Of a DNA stretch of 64,000 bases, positions 11,288 to 25,273 are shown piece after piece (within the stretch, counting starts at the first letter, position 1; every line of letters begins with the position of its first letter). The DNA comes from Desulfovibrionaceae bacterium. Its GTDB lineage: Bacteria; Desulfobacterota; Desulfovibrionia; Desulfovibrionales; Desulfovibrionaceae. The notes beneath the pieces are model-generated. The model was not told the origin of the DNA. It saw only the letters and a list, made by a program, of their open reading frames with translations, and searched no databases. The position numbers were made by a program, and so were the translations under genes. The stretch lies in contig JAQXJC010000034.1 of the NCBI GenBank assembly GCA_029008115.1, positions 1-64,000 on the forward strand. The letters are read 5' to 3'.

Positions 11288-11737
11288 AACGTTGCGTACC
11301 CGGGCTGCGGGAGGTGAAGAGGTTAGCCCGGCTCACGTCTTTTGTCCAGCGCACCGCCCCTCTCCGCCTGCCCCGCCGGTATGACCATGAATACTTGTTT
11401 AGCGGCATGAAATATGCTAACTTTCTTCGTTCGGAAGCCGTTGCGGCACAGGGATTTCCGACAGAAATTCCCGGCTGCCGGCCCCCTGCCGGGGAAGAGC
11501 GGCCTTCGCAAGAATATCATGTTATGTTCCGCATAGTTACGCATGTTGCGCACATATCTGGCAACAAAAACGGTGCAGAAGTGACAGCGGGGAACATCCG
11601 CACGGCCAGCCGACGGCCCCCTGTGCGTGACGTTCCCTGGATGTTCCCTGATATGTTCCCAAAAAAGTCAACAACCGCACGATGTTATACAAGATAGTAA
11701 CAAAGGGACAGCCCTATAAATTACAATAGGAAGAACT
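11288..11737. promoter_or_regulatory. Intergenic region upstream of dnaN with repeated ATGTTCC motifs
   Basis: This 450-bp divergent gap has no gene. It holds ATGTTCCG at 11524, GGGAACAT (the inverse) at 11590-11597, CGTTCCC at 11631, ATGTTCCC at 11641 and again at 11653-11660. The last three are spaced 10 and 12 bp apart, roughly a helical turn, as in operators. One TTACGCATG copy of the repeat-island motif lies at 11537. A weak -10 (TTATAC, about 11683) precedes the dnaN ribosome site. I see no canonical DnaA box, so an origin cannot be claimed. Confidence 0.5.
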
Positions 11738-15297
<3,560 letters not shown>

Positions 15298-15360
15298 TTT
15301 CGGGCGCGGGGGGAGGACTTCCCCCGCCGCCATAGTTTCTTTCAACCCTGTGAGGCGGAC

Positions 15361-17856
15361 GTGTCCGAACAGCAGCAAGTCAACATTGAAAAAGAGCTGC
15401 GCAAGTCGTATCTCGAATATTCGCTTTCGGTCATCATTGGCCGTGCCATTCCCGATGCCCGGGACGGCCTGAAGCCCGTGCACCGGCGCATCATGTTCGC
15501 GCAGCACGAGCTGGCCAACAGCTACAACCGGGCTCCCAAGAAATCCGCGCGCATCGTCGGTGATGTCATCGGTAAGTATCATCCGCATGGCGATACGGCC
15601 GTGTATGATGCGCTGGTGCGCATGGCGCAGGATTTTTCCATGCGCGATCCCCTGGTCATCGGGCAGGGGAACTTCGGCTCCATTGACGGCGACGCGGCCG
15701 CCGCCATGCGATACACGGAAGTCCGCATGTCCCGGCTGGCCGGCGAGTTCCTGGCCGACATAGACAAGGAGACGGTGGACTTCCGGCCCAACTATGACAA
15801 TACCCTTCAGGAACCTTCGGTGCTGCCCACCAGAGTGCCCAACTTGCTCCTGAACGGTTCTTCCGGCATTGCCGTGGGCATGGCCACCAACATTCCGCCG
15901 CACAACCTTGGCGAGCTGTCGGACGCGCTGCTGCACCTGCTGGATCATCCGCAGTGCTCCGTGGATGATCTGATGGAATACGTGCAGGGGCCGGACTTCC
16001 CCACCTGCGGCTTCGTCTATGCGGGGCAGGGCCTGAGCGATGCCTATCACACCGGGCGCGGCACCGTGAAGGTGCGCGGGCGCGTGGACGTGGAGGCGCG
16101 CGGCAAGGATTTGCACTGCGTGGTGATCAGGGAAATTCCCTACGGGCTTAATAAGTCCGTGCTGGTGGAAAAGATTGCGGCTCTGGTCAATGAGCGCAAG
16201 ATTGACGGCGTGGTGGATCTGCGCGACGAGTCCGATCGCAAGGGCATCCGCGTGGTGGTCGATCTCAAGCGCGGCACCATTCCCGACATTGTCATCAACG
16301 CGCTGTACAAATATACCCCTCTGGAATCCAGCTTCGGCATCAACATGCTGGCCGTGGTGGACAACCGCCCGCAGCTGCTGAATCTGAAAAGCGCCCTGGT
16401 CTGCTTCATGGATCACCGTCGCGAGGTGGTCATCCGCCGCACGCGCTTTGATCTGCGCAGGGCGGAGGCCCGCGCCCATATTCTGGAGGGTCTGCGCAAG
16501 GCCATTGACAATATTGACGAGGTGGTGGCGCTGATCCGCGCTTCCGGCAGCCCCGATGACGCGCGCAGCGCGCTCATGGAGCGCTTTGCCTTCTCCGAGG
16601 CGCAGGCCCGCGCCATTCTGGACATGCGCCTCCAGCGCCTCACCGGCCTTCAGCGCGGCGAGCTGGAAGCGGAACACCGTGAGCTGCTCCAGAAGATTGC
16701 ATTCTTTCATGCCATCCTGGAGGACCCCACGGTGCTGCGCAGCGAACTGCGCAGGGAAATTGAGGAAATCAAGGCATCCTTTGCCACGCCCCGCCGCACG
16801 GAAGTGCTGCGCGAGGCGCTGGGGGATATCGACATCGAAGACCTCATCCCCGATGAAGAGGTGGTGGTCACGCTGTCGCGGCGCGGCTACATGAAGCGCA
16901 CCACGCTGGACAACTACCAGCAGCAGAAGCGCGGCGGCAAGGGCATCGCGGCCCTGCACACCTCTGACGATGACTACGTGCAGGAATTCCTGACAACGAC
17001 AAATCACCAGTACCTGCTGCTCTTTACCAACAAGGGACGCATGCACCAGATGAAGGCGCATCAGGTGCCCGAGGGCAGCCGCACGGCCAGGGGCGTGCAT
17101 ATCAACAACCTCCTGCCCGCGCTGGAAGAGGGCGAATGGGTCACCACCGTGCTGGCGGTGCGCGAGTTTGCGGAGGACAAGTATTTCCTCTTTGTGACAA
17201 GGCGCGGCATGGTGAAGCGCTCCTCCGCCTCGCTGTATGCGCGCTGCCGCAAGACGGGCCTTATCGCCGTGGGCCTGCGCGAGGATGACGAGCTCGTGGT
17301 GGTGCGCCCCGTGCGCGAGAGCAGCCATATTGTGCTGGCCACGGCCAGCGGGCTGTCCATTCGTTTCTCCTGCGAGGACGTGCGCCCCATGGGGCGTTCC
17401 GCCACGGGGGTGAAGGGCATTGCGCTGGGTATGAACGATTATGTGGTGGCCTGCGTCATTCTCAAGCCGGAGGATCAGTCCACAGAGATCATGTCCGTTT
17501 CCGCCAAGGGCTTTGGCAAGCGCACGCGGGTGGACCTGTACCGCCTGCAAAGCCGCGGCGGCAAGGGGATCATCAACTTCAAGGTAATGAATCGCACGGG
17601 CGCGGTCATCGGGGCCATGCCTGTGCGGGACACCGACGGTCTGGTCATGCTGACCTCCGCCAATAAGATTGTACGCATTGGCGTGGAGGATGTGCGTTCC
17701 AAGGGGCGCGCCACCATGGGCGTGATGCTTGTCCGTCTGGACGAGGGCGCCACGGTGGTGGGCTTCGACAGGGTGGACGAAGGCGGGCAGTCCCTGCGGC
17801 TGGATGATGCGGGCGACGATGCGCCGGCAGCGCCGAAGCCGGAGGATGGCAGGTAG
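15361..17856 (+). CDS. gyrA: DNA gyrase subunit A
   Basis: DNA-cleaving subunit of gyrase. The protein has 831 residues and starts with GTG ([20 protein letters not shown]), preceded by GAGG. The active-site tyrosine lies in [15 protein letters not shown], at residue 118. The C-terminal beta-pinwheel begins after about residue 500 and carries the GyrA box KRGGKGI near 523-529, needed for DNA wrapping and so distinguishing gyrase from topoisomerase IV. The quinolone region reads [15 protein letters not shown] terminator follows, so gyrA is probably the last gene of the dnaN-gyrB-gyrA operon. Confidence 0.98.
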   Translation: MSEQQQVNIEKELRKSYLEYSLSVIIGRAIPDARDGLKPVHRRIMFAQHELANSYNRAPKKSARIVGDVIGKYHPHGDTAVYDALVRMAQDFSMRDPLVIGQGNFGSIDGDAAAAMRYTEVRMSRLAGEFLADIDKETVDFRPNYDNTLQEPSVLPTRVPNLLLNGSSGIAVGMATNIPPHNLGELSDALLHLLDHPQCSVDDLMEYVQGPDFPTCGFVYAGQGLSDAYHTGRGTVKVRGRVDVEARGKDLHCVVIREIPYGLNKSVLVEKIAALVNERKIDGVVDLRDESDRKGIRVVVDLKRGTIPDIVINALYKYTPLESSFGINMLAVVDNRPQLLNLKSALVCFMDHRREVVIRRTRFDLRRAEARAHILEGLRKAIDNIDEVVALIRASGSPDDARSALMERFAFSEAQARAILDMRLQRLTGLQRGELEAEHRELLQKIAFFHAILEDPTVLRSELRREIEEIKASFATPRRTEVLREALGDIDIEDLIPDEEVVVTLSRRGYMKRTTLDNYQQQKRGGKGIAALHTSDDDYVQEFLTTTNHQYLLLFTNKGRMHQMKAHQVPEGSRTARGVHINNLLPALEEGEWVTTVLAVREFAEDKYFLFVTRRGMVKRSSASLYARCRKTGLIAVGLREDDELVVVRPVRESSHIVLATASGLSIRFSCEDVRPMGRSATGVKGIALGMNDYVVACVILKPEDQSTEIMSVSAKGFGKRTRVDLYRLQSRGGKGIINFKVMNRTGAVIGAMPVRDTDGLVMLTSANKIVRIGVEDVRSKGRATMGVMLVRLDEGATVVGFDRVDEGGQSLRLDDAGDDAPAAPKPEDGR

Positions 17857-17870
17857 GACAGCGCGGACAG

Positions 17871-17905
17871 GCGGGGGTGCATGGCTCCGCCTCCCGCGTT
17901 TTTTT
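17871..17905 (+). terminator. Terminator after gyrA
   Basis: GCGGGGG at 17871 pairs with CCTCCCGC at 17890-17897 (one G.T pair), followed by GTTTTTTT. It lies between gyrA and purF. Confidence 0.75.
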
Positions 17906-17930
17906 CACGCAAGCAAGCACAGGTGACGTT

Positions 17931-19343
17931 ATGATTCGGCACGAATGTGGTCTGATGGGGATTTACGGGCATGAGGACGCGGCGCGCCTGACGTATTTCG
18001 GGCTGTACGCCCAGCAGCACAGGGGGCAGGAGAGCGCCGGTATCGTGAGCTACGATGCCGACCATCGCATGCACGAATGCAAGGGCATGGGGCTTGTGCC
18101 GGAAGTGTTTACCGAGGAAGGTCTGCAAAGTCTGGTCGGGGAGACTGCCATCGGTCACGTGCGGTACTCCACCACCGGCGCCTCCGCCGCACGCAATGCC
18201 CAGCCTTTTCTGGTGCATTTTCAGGGAGAGGACATTGCGCTGGCGCACAATGGCAATCTTGTCAACACCGAGGAGCTGCGGGCCACGCTGGAGTCGGACG
18301 GGGTGATTTTCACCACCAGCAATGACACCGAGGTGATCATGCACCTGCTGGTGCGCGCCATGCGCACCATGTCGCTGGAAAATGCCGTGCGTCATGCGTG
18401 CAGCCAGATCAGGGGCGCCTACTGCCTGCTGATCATGGCCCGCAGAAAGCTCATCGCCCTGCGCGATCCGCATGGCCTGCACCCGCTGGCCCTGGGCGAG
18501 CTGGACGGCTCCTATGTCTTTGCTTCGGAGACCTGCGCCTTTGATCTGCTGGAGGCCGACTACATCCGTACCATCGAGCCGGGCGAGATGGTCATCGTGG
18601 ACAATGGCGATCTGCGCTCCATGCCGCTGACGCCGGCGGACAAGCCCTGCGGCATCATGCCCAGGCAGTGCATCTTCGAGCTGGTCTATTTCGCCCGCCC
18701 CGACTCCCTGATCTACGATGAGCAGGTCTATATGTGCCGCAAGCGCATGGGGCAGCAGCTGGCACTGGAATGCGGGGCCGACGTGGATTTCGTCATGCCC
18801 TTCCCCGACTCCGGCATCTATCCCGCGCTGGGCTTCTGCCAGCAGGCCGGCCTGCCCTACGAGCATGCCATGATCCGCAACCACTACGTGGGCCGTACCT
18901 TTATCCAGCCCTCGCAGAGCATGCGCAGCTTCGGCGTGCGCGTGAAGATCAATCCCATCCGCTCCGTCATTGAGGGCAAGCGCATCTGCATTGTTGATGA
19001 TTCCATCGTGCGCGGCACGACCATGATCACCCGCGTGAAAAAGCTGCGCGAGCTGGGCGCCAGGGAGGTGCACATCCGCATCTCCTCCCCGCCGGTGAAG
19101 TTCCCCTGCTATTACGGCGTGGACTTTGCCTACCGCAGCCAGCTCATCGCCGCAACGCACACGCTGCCGGAGATTGTGAAAAAGCTGGATGTGGATTCCC
19201 TGCACTACCTGTCCGTGGAGGGACTGCTCAAGACGGTGCGCGAGCCGGATCACTATTGCACGGCCTGCTTTACGGGCGACTATCCCGTGCCCTGTGCGGA
19301 GACCGACAAGATGAGGCTTGAAAACGCCTGCGCCTGCCGCTAA
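17931..19343 (+). CDS. purF: Amidophosphoribosyltransferase
   Basis: Transfers glutamine amide nitrogen to PRPP, the first step of purine synthesis. The 470-residue enzyme starts MIRHECGLMGIYG: Cys6 should become the N-terminal nucleophile after removal of a five-residue propeptide. The Bacillus-type iron-sulfur ligands all appear present: a Cys before IFELVYFARPDS, one in KFPCYYGVDF and the pair in YCTACFTGDYP. The PRPP site reads VDDSIVRGTTM. AGGTGA lies six bases before the start. The iron-sulfur form is oxygen-sensitive, which fits an anaerobe. A weak hairpin CGCTA/TAGCG with a T run (19338-19361) overlaps the stop and may be a terminator. Confidence 0.97.
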   Translation: MIRHECGLMGIYGHEDAARLTYFGLYAQQHRGQESAGIVSYDADHRMHECKGMGLVPEVFTEEGLQSLVGETAIGHVRYSTTGASAARNAQPFLVHFQGEDIALAHNGNLVNTEELRATLESDGVIFTTSNDTEVIMHLLVRAMRTMSLENAVRHACSQIRGAYCLLIMARRKLIALRDPHGLHPLALGELDGSYVFASETCAFDLLEADYIRTIEPGEMVIVDNGDLRSMPLTPADKPCGIMPRQCIFELVYFARPDSLIYDEQVYMCRKRMGQQLALECGADVDFVMPFPDSGIYPALGFCQQAGLPYEHAMIRNHYVGRTFIQPSQSMRSFGVRVKINPIRSVIEGKRICIVDDSIVRGTTMITRVKKLRELGAREVHIRISSPPVKFPCYYGVDFAYRSQLIAATHTLPEIVKKLDVDSLHYLSVEGLLKTVREPDHYCTACFTGDYPVPCAETDKMRLENACACR

Positions 19344-19511
19344 AGTAGCGCACCTTTTTTTCCGACGCGCCCCGGGCCGGCTCCGGAGCGCGGGCCCTGC
19401 GCCGCAGCCTGCCCTGCCGCCACCCGGCGGGGCCAGGACGGCGCGGGACTCTTTTCAAAACAATGCGTTCAGCGGCGCCTTGCGATGCGCACGGCTGAAA
19501 GGAAGATTGCA

Positions 19512-20750
19512 ATGAGCGTCAAGCGTATCAAGGGCTTTGCGGACATGTTTCCGCCGGACAGCGACGCCTTCACCTTCATGGAGGGGAAGGCCCGTGAAAT
19601 TTTCGGCCGCTGCGGCTTTGTGGAGCTGCGGACTCCTGTCGTGGAGCCGACGGAGCTGTTCTGCCGATCCATAGGGGAAGAGACTGACGTGGTGCGGAAG
19701 GAAATGTACACCTTTCCCGATCGCAAGGATCGCTCCCTGACTCTGCGGCCCGAAGCAACGGCCGGCGTCATGCGTGCCTATATTGAAGCCGCCCGCCACA
19801 CCAGAGAGCCTGTTTCCAAACTGTTCACCACCGGCCCCATGTTCCGGTACGAGCGCCCGCAGAAGGGACGCATGCGCCAGTTCCATCAGATCAACTGCGA
19901 ATGCCTCGGCTCCAGCTCTCCCTATACGGATGCCGACATGATCATCGCGCTGATGACCTTTCTCACGGAGATTGGCCTGAAAAATCTGACGCTGAAGGTC
20001 AATTCGCTGGGCTGTCCTTCCTGTCGCGCCACCTACAAGGCGGCGCTGGTGGCCTATCTGCGCTCCCTGAATGCGGAGGGCCTGTGTGAAGACTGCCGCC
20101 GCCGCATGGAATCCAACCCGCTGCGCGTGCTGGACTGCAAGCAGCCCGGCTGCAAGGAGCTGACAGCCGGCGCGCCGACCATTCTGGACTACAACTGCCC
20201 GGACTGCCGCGCGCACTTTGACGTGGTGACGCGCATGCTCGCCGCGGCGGGCGTGAACATGGAGCAGGATGACCGGCTGGTGCGCGGGCTGGACTATTAC
20301 TGCCGCACTACCTTTGAAGTCGTGTCGGGCGATATTGGCGCGCAGGGCTCCGTGGCCGGGGGCGGCCGCTATGACGGCCTGATCCGCCAGCTTGGCGGCC
20401 CGGATATTCCCGGCGTGGGCTTTGCCTGCGGCATGGAGCGTCTGGCCCTGCTGCTGCCGGAACGCGAGGCTGTGCGGCCGGACTTTTTTGTGGCTGCCAT
20501 GGGCGGGGAAGCGCAGGATGCCGCCTTCCTGCTGGTGCAGCGCCTGCGCCGTGCCGGCAGGTCCGGCGACATGTCCCACGCCGGGGGCGGCTTCAAGAGC
20601 CAGATGCGGCAGGCGGACAGGAGCGGGGCGCGCTTCTGCCTCATTCTGGGCGAAGATGAGCTGGCTTCCGGTACCGTCAGCGTGAAGGATATGGCCGGGG
20701 GCGAGCAGCGGAAGATCGCGCTGGCCGATATTGAATCCATTTTTGCATAG
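19512..20750 (+). CDS. hisS: Histidyl-tRNA synthetase
   Basis: Class II synthetase charging tRNA-His, 412 residues. Motif 2 reads [21 protein letters not shown] (core [16 protein letters not shown], about residues 110-125), and the histidine-specific blocks [12 protein letters not shown] and AGGGRYDGL are present. The start at 19512 ([14 protein letters not shown]) fits the family; the nine extra codons upstream do not. It is followed after 98 bp by aspS, the order seen in many bacteria. Confidence 0.97.
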   Translation: MSVKRIKGFADMFPPDSDAFTFMEGKAREIFGRCGFVELRTPVVEPTELFCRSIGEETDVVRKEMYTFPDRKDRSLTLRPEATAGVMRAYIEAARHTREPVSKLFTTGPMFRYERPQKGRMRQFHQINCECLGSSSPYTDADMIIALMTFLTEIGLKNLTLKVNSLGCPSCRATYKAALVAYLRSLNAEGLCEDCRRRMESNPLRVLDCKQPGCKELTAGAPTILDYNCPDCRAHFDVVTRMLAAAGVNMEQDDRLVRGLDYYCRTTFEVVSGDIGAQGSVAGGGRYDGLIRQLGGPDIPGVGFACGMERLALLLPEREAVRPDFFVAAMGGEAQDAAFLLVQRLRRAGRSGDMSHAGGGFKSQMRQADRSGARFCLILGEDELASGTVSVKDMAGGEQRKIALADIESIFA

Positions 20751-20848
20751 AAGTCCGGCTCCTCCCGCCCGGGCGGGGCGGCTGCCGGCAGCAGCGCGCG
20801 GACGGCGTTCCCGCGCTGCGAAACTTAGGGACACAAGGTAAGCAACTC

Positions 20849-22684
20849 ATGAGTGAAGTACAGGTTCAGGATTTGCAGTGCGAACACCAGCAGTTCATCG
20901 CGGAGCTGGGTGACTGGAAACGCACGCACGGCTGTTGCGATCTGACTGCGGCGGACGAGGGCAGGGACGTCTGCCTGATGGGATGGGCCCAGTACCGTCG
21001 CGATCACGGCGGCCTGATTTTTGTGGACATGCGCGACCGTGACGGGCTGACGCAGGTAGTGTTCAGTCCTGAGGTGGCCCCCGAGGCGCACAGGACGGCC
21101 TCCATCCTGCGCGCGGAATACGTGTTCGCCATCAGGGGCCGGGTACGGCTGCGTCCTGAAGGCATGATCAATCCTCACATGAAGACAGGGGAAATCGAGG
21201 TGGTGGTCAGCGAATGGAAGCTGCTCAATACCTCCAAGACGCCGCCCTTCCCCATTGAGGACCGCACCGAGGTGGGCGAGAACGTGCGCCTCCAGTGGCG
21301 CTACCTTGATCTGCGCCGCCCGCGCATGGCCGCCAATCTGAAGCTGCGCCACAAGGTGGCCCAGTGCATCCGCCGCTATCTGGACGAGGGCGGCTTCCTT
21401 GAGGTGGAAACCCCCATCCTGACAAAATCCACGCCTGAAGGCGCGCGTGACTTCCTCGTGCCCAGCCGTCTGAATCAGGGACAGTTCTATGCCCTGCCGC
21501 AGTCGCCGCAGATATTCAAGCAGCTGCTCATGGTGTCCGGCGTGGATCGGTACTTCCAGATCGTCCGCTGCTTCCGTGATGAAGACCTGCGCGCCGACCG
21601 CCAGCCGGAATTCACGCAGGTTGATATTGAAATGTCCTTCGTGGATGAGGAACAGGTCATGACCATGGCCGAAGGGCTCATGGCGCGCGTGTTCAGGGAT
21701 GTCATGGGCGTGGACATTCCGCTGCCCTTCCCCCGCATGAAGTATGACGAAGCCATGCTGCGCTATGGCGTGGACAAGCCAGACACCCGTTTCGGGCTGG
21801 AGCTGGTGGACATCACTGACATCGTGCGTGGTTCCAACTTCAAGGTCTTTGGCAAGGCGGAGCTGGTCAAGGCCATGAAGGTGGAGGGCGGCGAGCGCCT
21901 GACCCGCAAGGAAATTGACGAGTTCACCGAGTTCGTCAAGGTGTACGGCGCGCAGGGTCTTGCCTGGATCAAGATACGCGCGGACGAATGGCAGTCGCCC
22001 ATCGCCAAGTTCCTGTCGCAGGAAGAGCGCGACGGCATCGCCAGGGCGCTGGACCTCAAGGTCGGGGATATTGTCTTCTTCCAGGCCGGCGAAGCCGGCA
22101 TGGTCAACGCCGCGCTGGGCAATCTGCGCGTGAAGCTGGGGCATCATCTGGGCCTTGTCCCCGAGAACAGCTTCAATTTCCTGTGGGTTACGGAATTCCC
22201 CCTGTATGAATATGACAAGGAAGAGAAGCGGTACGTGGCCTGCCATCATCCCTTCACCTCGCCCGCGCCCGGGCACATGGAGCTGATGCGTACCGATCCC
22301 GCGCACGCCAAGGCCCGTGCCTACGACATGGTGCTCAACGGCAGCGAGGTGGGCGGTGGCTCCATCCGCATCCATTCCGGCGAGGTGCAGCGGAGCATGT
22401 TCGATGCGCTGGGCTTCAGCCGTGAACGGGCGGAGGAGCAGTTCGGCTTCCTCATCCGCGCGCTGGAGCATGGCGCGCCGCCGCACGGCGGTCTGGCCTT
22501 TGGTCTTGACCGTCTGATCATGATTCTTTCCGGCATGCCCAGCATCCGTGATGTCATTGCCTTCCCCAAGACGCAGAAGGCCACCTGCCTGCTGACGGAT
22601 GCTCCCAGCACCGTGGACAGCGCGCAGCTGCGCGAGCTGGGACTGCGCCTGCGCGAAAAGGCCACGGAGGAAAAGCAGCAGTAG
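20849..22684 (+). CDS. aspS: Aspartyl-tRNA synthetase, probably non-discriminating
   Basis: Bacterial-type class II synthetase of 611 residues: anticodon-binding OB domain first, then the catalytic core with [16 protein letters not shown] (motif 2) and [13 protein letters not shown] (motif 3), plus the GAD insertion typical of bacteria. In the OB domain it reads [12 protein letters not shown], with His where E. coli has Leu30, and RPEGMIN further on. Both fit the determinants I recall for non-discriminating AspRS of Pseudomonas, which also charges tRNA-Asn and works with the GatCAB amidotransferase. That specificity is an inference. A terminator follows. Confidence 0.96.
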   Translation: MSEVQVQDLQCEHQQFIAELGDWKRTHGCCDLTAADEGRDVCLMGWAQYRRDHGGLIFVDMRDRDGLTQVVFSPEVAPEAHRTASILRAEYVFAIRGRVRLRPEGMINPHMKTGEIEVVVSEWKLLNTSKTPPFPIEDRTEVGENVRLQWRYLDLRRPRMAANLKLRHKVAQCIRRYLDEGGFLEVETPILTKSTPEGARDFLVPSRLNQGQFYALPQSPQIFKQLLMVSGVDRYFQIVRCFRDEDLRADRQPEFTQVDIEMSFVDEEQVMTMAEGLMARVFRDVMGVDIPLPFPRMKYDEAMLRYGVDKPDTRFGLELVDITDIVRGSNFKVFGKAELVKAMKVEGGERLTRKEIDEFTEFVKVYGAQGLAWIKIRADEWQSPIAKFLSQEERDGIARALDLKVGDIVFFQAGEAGMVNAALGNLRVKLGHHLGLVPENSFNFLWVTEFPLYEYDKEEKRYVACHHPFTSPAPGHMELMRTDPAHAKARAYDMVLNGSEVGGGSIRIHSGEVQRSMFDALGFSRERAEEQFGFLIRALEHGAPPHGGLAFGLDRLIMILSGMPSIRDVIAFPKTQKATCLLTDAPSTVDSAQLRELGLRLREKATEEKQQ

Positions 22685-22731
22685 TGGAGAGACGCGCCGG
22701 GGCCTCGGGCTCTGGCGCGGTCTTCCGGTCT

Positions 22732-22760
22732 GGCGCGGACACACAGTGCCCGCGCCTTTT
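22732..22760 (+). terminator. Terminator after aspS
   Basis: GGCGCGG (22732-22738) pairs with CCGCGCC (22750-22756), followed by TTTT. Confidence 0.7.
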
Positions 22761-22799
22761 CCATTTCTTTTTCCATTTCCATGTGCTAGGGTTTTCTGC

Positions 22800-23321
22800 A
22801 TGATACTTGACATTGTGACATATCCCGCGCCGTCACTGGCGGAGAAATGCGCCCCCGTGACGGAAATGACAGAGGAAATCCGCCAGTTGGCGGCGGACAT
22901 GACAGAAACCATGTATGACGCGCCGGGCGTGGGCATCGCTGCGCCGCAGGTCGGCAGGAATATCCGGCTGATTGTGGTGGACCCGTACTGGAGCAAGGAG
23001 ACGCCGCGCAATCCGCGCGTGCTGGTCAATCCGGTGCTGACCCTGCTGGGCGAGCAGGTGACGAGTGAGCAGGAAGGCTGCCTGTCCGTGCCGCTGAACT
23101 TCCGTGCGGATGTGAAGCGCGCCGAGCGTGTCCGCCTTCAGGCTACTGATTTGGACGGCAATGTCATTGATGAAGAGCTGGAGGGCTTTCCGGCATTCTG
23201 CCTCCAGCATGAGTGCGATCATCTGGATGGCGTGCTCTTTATCGACCGCATCGGCCGCCTGCGCCGCGTCATGTACGATTCAAAGGTGAAAAAATGGCAG
23301 AAACGCAGGAACGCGGGCTAA
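22800..23321 (+). CDS. def: Peptide deformylase
   Basis: Removes the formyl group from nascent proteins; iron or zinc enzyme of the cytosol. The 173 residues carry all three family motifs: GVGIAAPQ, EGCLSVP and QHECDHLDG, supplying the metal ligands Cys, His, His and the catalytic Glu. The start at 22800 gives MILDIVTYPAPSL, the usual N-terminus. It overlaps fmt by 28 bp, so formylation and deformylation are coupled in expression. Confidence 0.96.
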   Translation: MILDIVTYPAPSLAEKCAPVTEMTEEIRQLAADMTETMYDAPGVGIAAPQVGRNIRLIVVDPYWSKETPRNPRVLVNPVLTLLGEQVTSEQEGCLSVPLNFRADVKRAERVRLQATDLDGNVIDEELEGFPAFCLQHECDHLDGVLFIDRIGRLRRVMYDSKVKKWQKRRNAG

Positions 23322-24289
23322 GCATCGTTTTCATGGGGACGCCGGAATTCGCGGCGACCATCCTTCGCCATGTGGCCGCGTGGCCCGGCGGTCATGTCTC
23401 CGCCGTGTATACCCAGCCGGATCGGCCGGCCGGGCGCGGACACAGGCTCATGCCGCCGCCTGTGAAGGTGGCGGCGCAGGAGCTGGGCCTGCCGGTGTTT
23501 CAGCCCCGGAATTTCAGAGAGGCTGAAGATCGGGAGCGGCTTGCCGCGCTGAAGCCGGATATTCTGGCTGTGGCCGCCTACGGGCTCATCCTGCCGCAGG
23601 CCGTGCTGGACTGCGCCCGCCTCGCCCCGCTCAACGTGCATGGCTCCCTGCTGCCCAAATATCGCGGCGCGGCTCCCATCCAGCGCGCCATCATGGATGG
23701 CGAGGCCGAGACGGGCGTGTGCATCATGCACATGCAGGCGGCTCTGGACGCCGGCCCCGTGTACAGCCGTCGGGCCATTCCCACCGCCGGACATACGGCG
23801 GGCAGCCTGCACGATGCGCTGGCCGAACTTGGCGGCGACATGCTGGTGGAGGTGCTGGAGCAGTTCCGCACGGGCACGGCCGCCTGCGTGGAACAGGATC
23901 ACAGCCTGGCCACCTATGCCGCAAAGATTTCCAAGGCGGACGGCTGGATTGACTGGAACCGCCCCTGTGCCGCCGTGGATGCGCAGGTGCGCGGCGTGAC
24001 ACCGTGGCCGGCCGCGCAGACAATATGCGCGCTGGAAGGACGGGACGCCTTTCCGCTGAACATTGGCGCCGGCCATGTGGGCGGCCCCGCGCCTGCGGGA
24101 GCGGAGCCCGGGGAGCTGTGGGTCTGTGCCGGCGGATTGGGCGTGGCCACGCGCGACAGGCTGTATATGCTGGACATTGTGCGTCCGGCGGGGAGAAAGC
24201 CCGTGGATGCCCGCGCCTTTCTGAACGGGCATGTTCAGGGCGTCCGCGCCGGACGGTGCGGCAAGCTGCACATGCCGGAGCAGGAGTAG
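23294..24289 (+). CDS. fmt: Methionyl-tRNA formyltransferase
   Basis: Formylates initiator Met-tRNA with 10-formyl-tetrahydrofolate. The 331-residue protein begins with a Rossmann-like strand (SIVFMGTPEFAATIL) and carries the folate-binding and catalytic block LNVHGSLLPKYRGAAPIQRA, including the Asn-His-(Asp) catalytic set. The start at 23294 follows AAAGGTG inside the end of def. The fmt C-terminal tRNA-binding domain follows from about residue 205. It is followed after 141 bp by a DUF116 gene. Confidence 0.96.
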   Translation: MAETQERGLSIVFMGTPEFAATILRHVAAWPGGHVSAVYTQPDRPAGRGHRLMPPPVKVAAQELGLPVFQPRNFREAEDRERLAALKPDILAVAAYGLILPQAVLDCARLAPLNVHGSLLPKYRGAAPIQRAIMDGEAETGVCIMHMQAALDAGPVYSRRAIPTAGHTAGSLHDALAELGGDMLVEVLEQFRTGTAACVEQDHSLATYAAKISKADGWIDWNRPCAAVDAQVRGVTPWPAAQTICALEGRDAFPLNIGAGHVGGPAPAGAEPGELWVCAGGLGVATRDRLYMLDIVRPAGRKPVDARAFLNGHVQGVRAGRCGKLHMPEQE

Positions 24290-24430
24290 CCCGGTCTTCA
24301 TGGCAGGAAAGATGCCGGCAGTCTGCGCGGGGCGGCTGCTCCTTCCGGATGCGAGCCGGCCTTGCGGCATGCCTGCGCATGCAGTCGCCGCGTCCGGAGC
24401 GGCATGCCCGGCCAGGCAGGAGGAATAGGC

Positions 24431-25273
24431 ATGTTCCCTTTTCCGCACAAGTCTCCCTATTCCCTGCCGGCGGAAGAGTATGGCGGCGGCAGGAAGCGCA
24501 TCTTCATCGGCCTTTTGGCCGGAAGCTGCGCGCTGCTCTGCCTGCTGCTGGCGCTGTGCTGGATTGTGCCCGCGCTGGGCTTTGATTCCATCCATCCCTG
24601 GCTGGGAGACATTGCGGGCGCATGCTGTGCCGCAGTGGTGCTGGGCCTGTCCTGGCTGTGCGCCGCGCTGATCTGGCATGTCTTTACAGGAAGGCCGGTA
24701 TGGGGCGGAGCCCGTCTGCGCGGCCTCGTCATCCGGGCTCTGTATCCGCTGATGGAGCTGCTGGGCTGTGCCCTGGGGCTGGAGCGCAGCCGTATCCGCC
24801 ATTCCTTTATCAAGGTCAACAATGAGATGGTGCTGGCATCCGGCGTGCGTGCCGCGCCGGAACGCCTGCTGCTTCTGCTGCCGCACTGCCTGCAGCGGAG
24901 CAGTTGTCCGCATCGCCTGTCACCGGACAATATCCGGTGCGTCCGCTGCGGCGGCTGTCCGGTTGGAGAGCTGCTGCGGTTGCGCGATGCCTGCGGCTTC
25001 CGCATGGTCGTGGCCACCGGGGGCACCATTGCCCGGCGCATTGCCGCGCAGATGCGGCCGCAGGTCATTGTGGCGGTAGCGTGCGAACGCGATCTGACCA
25101 GTGGCATTCAGGACAGCTATCCCCTGCCGGTATTTGGTATTTTGAATGAACGGCCGCATGGCCCCTGCGTGGATACGCAGGTATCGCTGGCGCGGGTGGA
25201 AGCGGCTGTACGGCATTTTACCGGCCTGGAGCCGGCGCGAAGTCACAGTGGAGGAGGGCGGCATGCGGAGTAG
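24431..25273 (+). CDS. DUF116 family membrane protein with cysteine cluster
   Basis: A 280-residue protein of unknown function. Residues about 23-50 and 62-86 are two membrane helices; the rest is cytosolic. A cysteine cluster, Cys159-Cys170-Cys173-Cys176 with Cys153 nearby (CPHRLSP then CVRCGGCPVG), looks able to bind a metal or iron-sulfur cluster. The last 80 residues (RMVVATGGTIARRIA, IVAVACERDLTSGI) match the DUF116 core. AGGAGG precedes the start at 24431. The gene ends inside the rsmB start and lies downstream of def-fmt. That context suggests a link to protein or RNA modification but does not prove one. Confidence 0.75.
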   Translation: MFPFPHKSPYSLPAEEYGGGRKRIFIGLLAGSCALLCLLLALCWIVPALGFDSIHPWLGDIAGACCAAVVLGLSWLCAALIWHVFTGRPVWGGARLRGLVIRALYPLMELLGCALGLERSRIRHSFIKVNNEMVLASGVRAAPERLLLLLPHCLQRSSCPHRLSPDNIRCVRCGGCPVGELLRLRDACGFRMVVATGGTIARRIAAQMRPQVIVAVACERDLTSGIQDSYPLPVFGILNERPHGPCVDTQVSLARVEAAVRHFTGLEPARSHSGGGRHAE

